A stretch of DNA of 64,000 nt, taken from the NCBI GenBank assembly GCA_900074885.1, contig FJUW01000033.1:432556-496555 (forward strand), given 5' to 3'. The first letter of the stretch is position 1; each line of letters opens with the position of its first letter. Under the pieces are notes generated by a model, which worked only from the letters and a program-made list of their open reading frames with translations, ran no database searches and was not told where the DNA came from. Below are positions 12,186 to 22,979 of this stretch, piece after piece. Position numbers and translations under genes: made by a program. The stretch comes from Rhynchosporium graminicola (lineage: Eukaryota > Ascomycota > Leotiomycetes > Helotiales > Ploettnerulaceae).

Positions 12186-12946
12186 TCCCGCAGCTTTGCA
12201 TATGTTGTTGCGATCGAGATATAGAGGGCTCGCGGGGTCGATGCCCACCGGGCAGAGTCTCGAGAAGCGCTCATGCAGAAGTCCAGGCAATTTCGATAGA
12301 CTGAAGGTCGTTCCTGCGCTTCGCCTAGTCGCTGACGCGCAGTGACGACTTGAAGCTTCGCAAAGACTTTCTGGGGAAGATGGGGAACTCCAAAGGAAAA
12401 TCACTGGGCAGATGAAGCTCATGGAATAACTGGATTATGGTTGGTCGAACCGCACCTGCTGTCTCTACCCAGCATCCAGACTTGTGTGGGGTGGGGGGTT
12501 ATGGGAGATTCTTTATCCGGGTCAGGGATCAATCCGTAGGGTAGGTTAAGCTTGATGAACTAGTTGATGGAGGCTTGAGTTTAATCTGGTTGTTTTTCAT
12601 TTCATTCTTTGCTATCCTGTCTGTGACTTCGAATGCCTCAGCGTAACGAGACTTTCATTTCGCAGCCTCCTCTCTGCTTGGCCCTCTACAGCAGTCAAGA
12701 TATCCTCCTGGATTAGCAAGTGCGGCTTGCCCGCGCGCTCATCACTACCTGTAAACGACGACAGCTGGCTTCCCCGCTTCAGCGCTGAACGGCGTCCAGA
12801 CCATGCAATAAACGACACGTGATATTGAAACAATTCTTCCCGGTACTGTGGAAAGGAGATTGGAGATATTGTTCAGATGCCAAGAAAGGTCCTTGAATCC
12901 TGGGATTCGTCTATCTCGCTGCAAGTTAATTCCTAGCAAGCTCAAT
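12186..12946. promoter_or_regulatory. Shared divergent promoter of the activator and repressor genes
   Basis: The 761 bases between the two start codons must hold both promoters. Tandem GTGGGG motifs at 12486-12491 and 12491-12496 match the CreA consensus SYGGRG used for glucose repression. A TTTATCC at 12512-12518 resembles half of the published quinate-activator site GGRTAARYRYTTATCC, but no matching left half at the right spacing was found. Regulation is inferred from motifs only. Confidence 0.35.
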
Positions 12947-15475
12947 ATGTCGGTGATGACCCAGCTGGAAACGCCACTGGCATATCTGGACAGTACCACC
13001 CTTCCAAGGCCAAATGTACGAGACTTTCTCCCGAATGCATCGATCGTTTTGATTGGCTCCCGGGGATCTGGGAAAAGGACTCTTGGTTTCATTGGTGCTA
13101 TGCATCTTGGACGAAGACTCGTTACGGAGGATCACTATTTCCAGCAACTCACAGGAGTTTCCAGGTAAGCACTGCTAGAACTTACAAGCATGTCACTAAC
13201 AGTTTCAGGGGTGTCTATATGCAAAATTACGGAAGTCTGGAATTCTACAAAAAGAATGTAGACGTCTTAAAACGCATGCTGGATAATCATAGATCCGGAT
13301 GTGTTATTGAATGCGGCATGGGAAGTCTTTCGGGGGCAGCACAGAAAGCTCTTTATGAATATTCGAAGACTAATCCAGTCATTTACATTACTCGAGAAAG
13401 CCAACAGATCCAAAGGTTACTGAGATTAGGCAATGAGGAAGCCATTCGTCTTAAGAATGCAGATCTTGCGCATCGAAACTGTTCAAACATGGAGTATTAC
13501 AACCTATACGATTCTAGTTGTGACGGTGCCGAAACACCACCTGAAAATGGGCTTGGTAACGTCTCATCCAGACTGAAATACGCCAAAGAGGACTTTTCGA
13601 GATTTCTCGATTTCCTGACTGGGCAGGGTGTCATTCGCAGTGGACTCGAAAGTCCCTTCTCAATAGCGGCCTTGCCAGCGGAATTCAGATCCTACACTTA
13701 CGCCCTTTCCCTTCGATTATCCGTCATCCCAGATCTAGACTTAGCAGATCTCGAAGCTGGTGCAGACGCGGTCCAGCTGAAGATCGATACCTGGTCACCT
13801 GGTCTTCAGAAGCTCATCGGCAAGCAAGTGGCCACTATTAGGAGAAGTCTCGGGGTGCCAATTATTTTTCAGGTTGAGGACTATGCTTTCGAAAATTCAA
13901 ATCTCTCACTCCTCGAGCAGGTACATGCATATTTCTTGCTGATGGAATATGGTCTGCGACTAGGCGTGGAGTACATAGTAGTCGATCTGAAGTATTCTTC
14001 GGATCGGTTCTCCAATATCGTGCGATCTTCGGGCAGGACGAAAGTGATCGGGTTTCACATGGCCAGAGAGGAGAACTCGTGGGGCTGGGACGATGAGTCT
14101 CGGATGATTCAATACCGCAGAGCTCAATCTCTTGGTTGCGATATTGTTCGTTTTGTTCGCAGGACGTCAAAGACTAGCGACAATAGCACAGTTCGGCAAT
14201 TCGTCAACAAGATTGAGGCATTGCCGAATCATCTTCCTGTCATCGCGTACAACATCGGGGAGAACGGTCGGCCTTCACTTATTTCCAATCGAGTTTTCAC
14301 GCCGGTAACCCATCCAGCTATGCAGTCGACCGTAAGTAAGAGCCAAATTCGACAATTCCTCCCTACGGCAGCAGAAGCTATGCAAGCCCGATATGAAACC
14401 CGGATTATAGATCCCATGCACTTCTATCATTTTGGTGTGAGCGTCTTCTATAGCTTATCCCCAGCCATGCATAGTGCCGCCTACAAGGAATGCGGAATGA
14501 TAAACGATTTCCAATCTCTCCAGGTGTCATCACTTCAAGACATCCAGCAGTTGTGCCAAGGTCAAAGCTTTGGAGGCGCTGCAATCACACAGCCTTTTAA
14601 AGTCGAGATCTTGACCCGAATCGCAGCACAGAGTTATCATGCGAAGGCTATAGGAGCCGTGAACACACTTTTACCACTTCGGACGCTATCGAGTAACACA
14701 CCAGTCGATGGAAGTACACAATCACTTCTGCGCCACGCAAATCAGAGAGGCAAATCTGGACCGATAATTGCCTATTATGGCGACAACACTGATTTCATTG
14801 GTATTCTAACCTGTATACGACGAAATTTATCCCCACGAAATGTTATCCAACCATCAAAAACAACCGGACTGGTCATCGGTGCTGGCGGTATGGCTCGAGC
14901 TGCGGTATATGCCATGCTTCAACTTGGTTGCCGGAAGATCTTCATTTATAACAGAACTATTGAGCACGCGGACGATGTTGCGCGGCATTTCAATTCCTGG
15001 GCTTCGGGACTCAGTATCGATGGCGAGATCGTGCGAGTGTTGAGATCTCTGACGGAACCCTGGCCATCCAGTTACAGACAGCCAACAATGATCATTTCTT
15101 GCGTACCAGCAAGGCAAATCGGTACCAGCCCCGCAGCGAATTTTGAGATGCCGATTCACTGGCTTGGGAGTCCTACCGGTGGTGTAGTTGTCGAGGTAAG
15201 TCAGATTTTGAAATGATTTCGCCAATGACCTTGAACATCATAATGACGATATTCTTTAGCTGGCCTACTTGCCCCTCGACACGCCACTTCTGAAACAGAT
15301 TCGCCGGGTAAGAGAGGAGACGAAACAGGCCTGGGTCATCGTTGATGGTTTGGAAGTCCTTCCTGAACAGGCATCCGCGCAATTCGAATTGATGACAGGG
15401 AGGAAGGCACCTAAGCGGCGGATGAGACTTGAGGTGATTAAGAATTACCATCACTATGAAGAGAGTACGGCGTAA
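12947..15475 (+). CDS. Quinate repressor protein (QutR/Qa-1S type)
   Basis: Negative regulator that binds and silences the activator until quinate is present; evolved from the last three domains of the AROM protein. Exons 12947-13164, 13209-15195, 15260-15475; 806 residues against ~920 in Aspergillus and Neurospora, so a short 5' exon may be missing or the N-terminus is shorter. Domain order: shikimate-kinase-like with Walker A 'GSRGSGKR' at 37-44; 3-dehydroquinase-I-like about 215-450; shikimate-dehydrogenase-like from about 480 ('VFYSLSP', 'GGAAITQPFK', 'GAVNTL', 'GAGGMARAA'). The 'EDHYFQ', 'VIECGMGSL' and 'NMEYYNL' stretches are typical of QutR rather than enzymes. The first ATG in frame is at 12947 (A at -3). 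It is transcribed away from the activator gene, the classic regulator pair arrangement. Confidence 0.85.
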
Positions 15476-17076
15476 CATGATATCTGCTCGACAAAATTCA
15501 TCTCAATCTAGCTAGATCGTGTCAGAGAAGGATGACATTCACTGCAATGGTAATTTATTACTGAACAACATTTAATAAATGCTATGCCAAAGTTTCAAAC
15601 ACTATCTCATCTCCAGGAGTCCATCTCAATTGCAAGATGCAAACATAACTGCTCTTCCACACAAGCTCATTTTGGTATGAACAAGACGAACTGATAGAAT
15701 AATATTGGTAGCCAGGCTGGCTCGGCTAGCTGAGCTAGGGAGGCTACAAGGAAAGATTATCTAGCAAGCAAGATTCCATGCCTTCTCGAAGCCTTGACAT
15801 CACACGATTGGGTAAAGAGATTAGTAGCAACGATCTTCAACAATTAGATATGTACGAAACTGTATTTGTGGGGTCCGCTGGGGAAGTTCTTCAAATGACA
15901 ACTTGGCATCGCAAAAAGTTCCATGGCTCGGAAGAGATATTGAGCTGGAAATGAACAGAACTGGAAAAAGAAATACGCTCATGATTTTCTTGCTATCTGG
16001 TGAAAATATAGGTGAGGGAAGGGAAAATTTAGAAACCCGTCCATAGAGAGCAAATTGGTCTTGTTTAACTGTACGCAAGATGTGTCACATCTTTCCAGAT
16101 ATTTACGAATTCCCCGAGGAAATGACAAGTGTATATTTGCTGCATCTCGGGCTCAACTCACGACCACGAAATATTGCGTTTCTAGGCTAGACAAGCATCC
16201 ACCTCTCCCAGAGTCATTTGTAAGTCATCCCCTGCCCTGTATTCCCAAAATTGAGCGATGAATAATCACCTCCACAGCGGAGGAGTTCTGCGGGTCGTCC
16301 ACGCCATACCTAATCGGGAACATGTTTCTTCCAATCATTTTCTCTCTCGACGTGCTAAGCGAGCAACAACCGAGCTATGGAAACGGTCTGCTATCATGTT
16401 GATAGAAGAACTACTCTGCTCAAGCCTGCTGACTCAATTTCTTTGCTTACATATCATATTAGCATCAAAGCTTGAGGCTCGCACCGATGCCGTAGCGTGA
16501 TATATGCAACCCTATTCCTCGAATCAAGTATCACTGGATAGTCCGCGTCTTATATGCAAAGTCAGTATCGAGGTGGAAAGGCTTTAGCACAGTGGTCTAG
16601 ATTTCTCTGACCCGCAGCTCCGTCCCATCATTGCAAGCGACTTGAGATTGTAGCTGGGGCTCGGATCCATTGCATTTACTTCTTTGAGAGTTTGAAGCGG
16701 TGACAGATGAGACATGTCCTCTCGGCTACAGATCTTGTGTTGCACGACCAAAAGAATTGACCCAATAACCCCGCTCCTTTCCAATACCGATCTAAGGTCC
16801 TTTTGTGGAGATGATTTCGTATGCATGCACGATTACTCCCTTGTTGATAGCATCCAGAAGCTGACGCCGAGATATGCCCTGAACGAATCCAAGGATTGAC
16901 AGATCCGTTTTCACGAGACCGATAACTTCAAGGATAGGACAAGTTATGGCTAAGTGGAATTCGACAAGTATAAGTAGGAAAGAGACTCGCCATCAAGCAA
17001 GCTCTCTTCATCCCATCTCACTCGGACATTCACACTTGTAACTTCAAGATCCCTCTCCAAAGTCGATCTTTTCAGC
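15476..17076. other. Intergenic, no gene seen
   Basis: About 1.6 kb between the repressor and the hydrolase gene. Open frames are short on both strands without recognisable motifs. The last part is the promoter and CT-rich leader of the gene at 17077. Confidence 0.55.
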
Positions 17077-18272
17077 ATGAAGTTCTCTACCGTCATGGCT
17101 ACTTTGGCTGGAGCTACCGCCGTCAAGGGTAAGTGATATTTTATTGTCCCATAAACTTCAATAATTCTGACCAATATACACAGCTTCAAGCGTCCCTTTC
17201 GATCGTCTAAACAAGACCGACGCCGTAAGTCCATGCCGTGCTCCACAACATTCACGGAGCGATATTTGACAAGCGAAAAAGGTTCTCCTTGTCGTTGATC
17301 ACCAGATTGGACTCACTGAGTTAGTTCGAGACTACGGCGTTGTCGAGTACAGGAACAATATTCTTGCTCACGCTGCTCTTGGCAATCTTTTCAACCTCCC
17401 AACCATCCTGACCACCTCTGCTGAGACAGGTATGCTTCCGATCTTGTATGATGATTATAGATTCGTGGTTACTGACAGTGATGAAGGGCCAAATGGTGCT
17501 TTGCCAAAGGAGATCATTGCTGTAAGTGACACCTACTGCTTGGGCTTGAATCTCCACTCACTCAAACTTGTATAGATGCACCCGACTGCACCTTACATCA
17601 GTAAGTTCCAGGACATCAAAAGGCCTCTCCACTCCAGGAAGCGACTCAGAATAGCGACTAACACCCGCTCCCAGAACGTAACGGTGAAGTCAACGCCTGG
17701 GATAATAGCGAGTTCCGCGCTGCCATTGAAGCTACCGGCAAGAAGCAAGGTATGCAAATCCTTGCCCTTGAATCTCAGTCATCTCGACTGAGATTTGTTA
17801 CTCTTTTATTACCCCGGGACCCAATGCCGAGACAACATTGTCTTTACCGAACTAAAATCCGTATCAGTCATCATCGCGGGCATCGTCACCGAAGTCTGCA
17901 CCTCGTTCCTCGCCCTATCCCTGCGATCAGAGGGCTACGAAGTCTGGGCCAACACCGACGCCTCAGGAACATTCAACGACAAAATCGCCGCTGATGCTAA
18001 TCGTCGTATGGAGCAGGCCGGTGTCCATATTTTGGGCATGTTTGGTATTGTTATGGATTTGATGAGGGATTGGAGATCGACTCCTGGTTCGGCTGAGGTT
18101 TTGCCGTTTTTGGATGTGTACGTTGTTCTTCTAAAGTGTGCGTCATGATGATCTGAGATCAGGGCTGATGTTGGTGTCTAGTTACCTGCCAGCTTACTCG
18201 CTCGTTGCGAGAGCTCATGGAAATGCCATCACGAACGGTAGCTTGATTCCTGGTGAGACGCAGATATTGTAA
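17077..18272 (+). CDS. Isochorismatase-like cysteine hydrolase, possibly secreted
   Basis: Cysteine hydrolase of the isochorismatase/YcaC superfamily. Eight small exons: 17077-17128, 17184-17224, 17282-17429, 17487-17521, 17576-17600, 17675-17749, 17868-18117, 18182-18272; 238 residues. The catalytic triad is visible: Asp37 ('VVDHQ'), Lys101 ('APYIKRNG') and Cys136 ('IVTEVC'). The family normally starts close to the first strand, but here about 20 residues precede it, beginning 'MKFSTVMATLAGATAVKG', which look like a signal peptide (short basic start, hydrophobic core, small residues before the likely cut). Substrate is unknown: members act on isochorismate, nicotinamide or other amides. Two acceptor choices are possible before exon 7; the one used restores the family sequence directly before the Cys. 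Confidence 0.8.
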
Positions 18273-19097
18273 AGAGGACGACAATGAGTGGGAGATGCGA
18301 AAGTAAGTAGGGGTAGCGTGGAAGAGCAGATGAGAGGTGATGATGTTTGGAGGAGCGACTTAGGGTATATGGAGAATTAATCTGACAAAGCCAGTCACAT
18401 AATAAGACACAAGACAATTGCAACAAAAATTATCATATTTCCTGTACTTGCATGGTAGAGAGGATCGATCTCGTGACTATTCGAAGTTCGCAACTTGGAA
18501 ATCGAGAACAAAGTCCAGTCTTCCATCCTGGGTGTATCTTCAAACGGAGACCAAGCAGAAGTTCTTCCTAAGACCGAGACACTGATTAATAGGTATCGAG
18601 GTTCGTCCGCTGTGGCTAGTACCCAAATTCGCCAGACTTCAACACAAACGGAAAAAGTCAAGTACTTGGATGTTCAGGAAGTTCTCTTGCCCCTTGCTCC
18701 TCATCCTAATTAAAGGTCGTAGCATACGCATGAACAAGGTGCCTTCTGATCCCGACAAGCCCCGAAGGACTAATACAATCTCCCCGCGCTCCGTTAAGAA
18801 CTGCTTTCTAGATGAAAGTAGCTCCTGCAAACTCTAAAGAATGCATCGCGGGTTATGTGAAATTGTAGTACTCAAACATGTTGTGTATGTAGACATATGT
18901 GAGAAGCGAACATAGCAAGATCGTTTTGCACAATCAGCCATCATCAGTAAGATCGTTATCATTTTTCTAACTCCTCCGTCATCCGTGCAGTGAGCAGGAC
19001 GGACCCAAGCCTGTTCGACCAAAACCCCTCTACAAAACGCCTCGCTAGTATTACATTGCAAAAAATGGGAATATCAATTGCTTACAGTGAGGCTGCT
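18273..19097. other. Convergent intergenic spacer
   Basis: Separates the 3' ends of the hydrolase gene (+) and the PRPP synthetase gene (-). No coding signal recognised. Confidence 0.55.
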
Positions 19098-20815
19098 CTA
19101 TTCATGAGAATGCGAGAAGAGCGCAGATATAGATTCGCCGTAGTGATTCCTCCGGATAGCTTCGGAAAGCAAATTCGAAAGATCCAGTGTGACGAGCTTG
19201 TTGGTGTTTCTCGATTTTTCAATAGGTATTGGGAAAGAATTTGTAACGACGATCTGGTCAATGCATTCGCAGTCTTCGAGTTCTTCGAGAGCATCACCAC
19301 CGAACAAACCATGTGTTGCAATGCAATAAACCTTCTTTGCACCACCTCGCTTGACACAACACTCAGCTGCGGCAATCCAGCTGCCAGCTTTATCAATCAT
19401 GTCGTCAACGAGGAATACGGTTCTACCGCGAACATCGCCTACTAAAGTAATCATTTGTTCCAGACTTGGGTTGTTGAAGCCCTCCTCTTCCTCATCCGAA
19501 GTTGCGGCAGCATCAGCACTACCACCGAGTGCATGTGATTCGGGGTTGAAGAATGATGAAGCCCTCGACATTTCCATCGGATCATCCTCAGGCCGCTCGA
19601 GGATCGTAGAGCTTGACATGGCAGACTGTGTAGGTGAGGGGTAATCATCTGGCACAATATGACCATGAATCAATCGACCATGGATAATGTCTCGAGCTCG
19701 CTCGTCTGTGAATTCTGCTTCATCGCCCTCTCCCCTTTCTTCCTCTATGGTTGAAGATCGCACTGGAGTAGTGGCGGCACGAACAAGAGGAGATCTGGTG
19801 AGTGGGTTTTTGTGTTGAGTACGAAGTGGAGATGGCAAAGGCTGCGACTTTCGAGGGGATGAGTTGCTGTCCGTCCGCGAATGATTTCCCCTGCGAGGGG
19901 GGCTGTACTTCGACGACTGCTCTGGCTTCTGTTCCTCTTTGCTTGAGCTTCCTTCTCTGCTTGTGACGAGGCTGCTGAGTGCTGGCTTTGTGTCTTCTGG
20001 GACGAAGCTGTTCTCACTATCGTCAATCTCCAGCTTGCTAACATCGCCGTCAAAATCGTGATCGTGAGTGTCCAACTGGCTCATGATGAGGCTTGCGCTC
20101 ATGTTTCCGCCCCGTCTTTTGTCTGTTGTGACCATGCCAAAGTTGAGCTTCAAAGCATCTGCCAGAGATGTCACCCTTTTGGTACCTCCAGCATTCTTAG
20201 AAACACAAACAGCTTCAGACCATTCGGGGACGTGATGCCGGATCCACCTCGCAATCAACGGTTCCGCGTGTAGGTTATCGACTGGGCATTTGAAGAAACC
20301 TTGCATTTGCGAGGCATGTAAGTCGATTGTTATAACGTGGTTAATTCCGGCGACATGAAGGAGGTTAGCAAGCATGCGAGCAGTGATGGCGCCACGATGT
20401 GACTTTTTTTTCGACTGTCTGCTATAAGGGAAGTAGGGTAGAACCGCTGTGAAGGTCAGTTTTGCAGATATACAATCAAGAGCGAAATCGAACTCACCAG
20501 TGATTTTATTTGCTGAGCCTCCCTTGCAAGCGGAAATCAAGATGAGAAGCTCCATGATACTATCATTGATTCGACTACTGCCTGATTGAACCACAAACAC
20601 ATCCTTCTCTCGAATACTGGTCAGGATCTTGACGCTGGTCTCTCCCTATGTAATTGTCAGCCCCGTTATACCATTGCAACCAGGTCGCACATGGATCTGC
20701 TCACATTTGCGAACTGCCCGAGCTCGACGGCCGCAGGAGCCATACCTAGATTCGAACATATTTGATTGGTTAATGCCGGGCAGGAACTACCCGCAAAGAT
20801 CAGTGTGTTTCGCAT
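19098..20815 (-). CDS. Ribose-phosphate pyrophosphokinase family protein with long insertion (Prs1/Prs5 type)
   Basis: PRPP synthetases make phosphoribosyl pyrophosphate from ribose-5-phosphate and ATP for nucleotide, His and Trp synthesis; fungi have several paralogues that work as mixed complexes. Exons 20815-20705, 20645-20498, 20446-19098; 535 residues against ~320 for plain enzymes. Conserved parts: 'MELLILISACK', 'PYFPYSRQ', 'DLHASQMQGFF', and 'NAGGTKR' near 171-177. About 210 extra residues (roughly 200-412), rich in Ser, Pro, Glu and Asp, split the C-terminal half. The PRPP loop reads 'DDMIDKAGS' (from 434) instead of the usual DDM.DT.GT, as in the non-canonical yeast subunits that carry insertions and regulate the complex. 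The second intron is 51 bases, in frame and stop-free. It shares a 286-base divergent promoter region with the gene at 21102. Confidence 0.85.
20446..20498 (-). other. 51-base in-frame intron of the PRPP synthetase gene
   Basis: Intron bases 20497-20447 with donor GTGAGT and acceptor CACAG. It has no stop codon in frame, so retention would insert 17 residues just before 'VLPYFPY', a core strand. Splicing restores the family sequence 'KITAVLPYFPY', so I call it an intron. Confidence 0.7.
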
Positions 20816-21101
20816 ACTGAAAATCTGGTGTTGTAGCAGGAGGGGGTTTGAGTGAGAAAAATCGAGGACGAGACGAGATCTGAAGCTGAGGCTAAACCTA
20901 GAAAAGTGCTACGCTAGAATTTTAAAGCGGAGCACCAAAATGTCACACTTCAACCCGAGCCTCCTCTAGTTCCATCAGCACACAACTACGCATATGTACC
21001 CAAAGAGGAAAATTAAAACAAACAACAATCGATTAGCCAGCAAAAAGCTTCTCAAACTGTTGCATTAGATCGATAATTCGATAGAAAAGGGATTCGAGCT
21101 C

Positions 21102-22979
21102 ATGGGGATCCCGCATTTGACCACGTTCTTGCGGCCATATGCGACTGCAGAATCCTTGGCTGGTAAACATGTAGTCGTAGATGGTCCTTCTTTTGCCTAC
21201 CATATTTACTACATTTGTCTCAAGGCTTCCCCAGGAGCTCGTAATGGACTGGAAGCTGCACCTTCTTATCAGAACTTGGTAGAGACGGCCACCTCATGGC
21301 TAGCCGGAATCGAAGACAGCAGCGTGGAAATGTGAGCATTTGAACCTCTCTGCGTTGCACTTTCACTGATAAACCTCAGAAAGAAGATTTACTTCGATGG
21401 TTTCTTGCCTGTAGCAAAGCTTGCAGTAAGATTGCAAAGGCTTCAGAATTCAACATATCAATTGACTAAGTTTCACCAATCCCATAACGAGCCATGCCGA
21501 TCGACTTATCCGCAACGTGGTACCACTTCATTAGCATTATTTCATAGTACTGCTGTCCGTTCCGGATTGACTGCACTTCCAGCCTTGTCGTTTATCGTAC
21601 CAGCAATCCTTGAAGCCCTTAAAGCCTCTGCAAGATATACAGATATCACCGAGGTTGTTCCTGGAGAAGCCGATCTGTATTGTGCAAGATATCTGAAAGA
21701 ACATGGCGGCTTAGTCCTCACTAGTGATTCTGACTTGCTGGTGCATGATCTGGGGGACCAGGGTGCTGTGAGCTTCTTCGGTGACATAGAGTCTTCTGTT
21801 CTCGAAGCTCCATATACCTTACGGACTCTGATATTTCAGCCCGCAGCTATCAGCGACCGACTCAAACTTCCAAAGTCTCATAGGCTATACTCTTTGGCTT
21901 TTGAGATATCCATGGATGCTCATGGCACGTTTCCAAAATATCTCACGCAAGCACAATCTCTCCATGCTATCACAAACCACTCGCAGATGTTTGCGGAGTT
22001 TCTGCAGGAGTATTCGCTATTTACCGAGTCAAAAGTGCCTGCAGACTCCTACGAAGCTTTGCGAGTCCTTCGGTGTTTAGATCCAAGAACGTCTGAATAT
22101 GTTCTTCAATTTCCTAGCATTTCTGATATTGCTGGGCAGCCGTCGGTAAGTGGGAAAGCTGCCTCTTCGTCGCCTCACGTCTTCCTCCCATTCTTACTCG
22201 ATTGTCCTGTGCGTACCAATGCCTTCGAAGTGTCGGCTGTCACTCGTCAGCTAGCATACGGGCTTCTAAATATCATTGTTCCTGCCAGCGAGCGACGTTC
22301 GAGTGTCTTCGAACATAGAAGACAGATCAACAAGTCAAATGGCAGAGAATTAATGCTTCCCGAAGTCTCTGATATCTGCGATGCCTGTAACAGCGTGCTA
22401 GAAACATTTAAGGGCCTGAAGACCAAGTTTCCAAAGTTCAAAGATATTGAACTTTGGATCGCTTTTGCTATTCACCAAGATATTGAATGGTCGATTTCTG
22501 CGTCGAAAGTTGCCACCAGCCAAGTTTTCCTGCAGCGCATGAGCCACCAAAAGACATCATACATAGCAGGTTTCTTTGATTGGGACGTTGTTCAATTCTT
22601 CGCCCAGCTACAAGGCTCATTGTATTCGTGCCGGATCCTTCAGCAGATCACAAGTCTTGTGATGTCAAATAAATCCAAATATACGATTCCTCAGGCGGTC
22701 CTCCGCCTGAATTCTCTCCTAAGATCCGTTCCCAGCATTGTTGACTATCCCGATCTCGGAACAGCATCTGCAGCAATCAGGAAATCCGATGAAGAAGCAA
22801 AGTTTATGAGAATTGTAAAAGAAGTGGTCAATGCATTAGATGTATCTACTGCAACTTCGGGGCTGTCAAAGGCAGGAAAATCATCAAAGAAGAAGAGGAA
22901 GAGAGATCGAGTGGCGAGCGAACTACCGCCTAGTAAGGCTATATCGAGCAACCCTTTTGCTTTGCTAGGCAGTGGTTAA
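21102..22979 (+). CDS. Asteroid-like XPG/FEN1-superfamily protein
   Basis: Protein of the XPG/FEN nuclease fold related to Drosophila Asteroid; role in fungi not established. Exons 21102-21331 and 21380-22979, 609 residues. It begins 'MGIPHLTTFLRPYA', like the N-terminal XPG motif 'MGI.GL', with 'VVVDGPSFAYHIYY' giving the first acidic site. The I-region is recognisable: 'PGEADLYCARYLKEHGG' followed by 'VLTSDSDLLVHDLG' with clustered acids. Several catalytic acids of true FEN1 enzymes are not obvious, so activity is uncertain. A basic 'KKKRKRDR' near the end suggests nuclear import. It is divergent from the PRPP synthetase gene, but no functional link is implied. Confidence 0.75.

Noticed and set aside
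12848..12946. Upstream extension of the QutR-type gene starting at 12848
   Set aside because: The codon there is GTG; the first ATG in frame is 12947.
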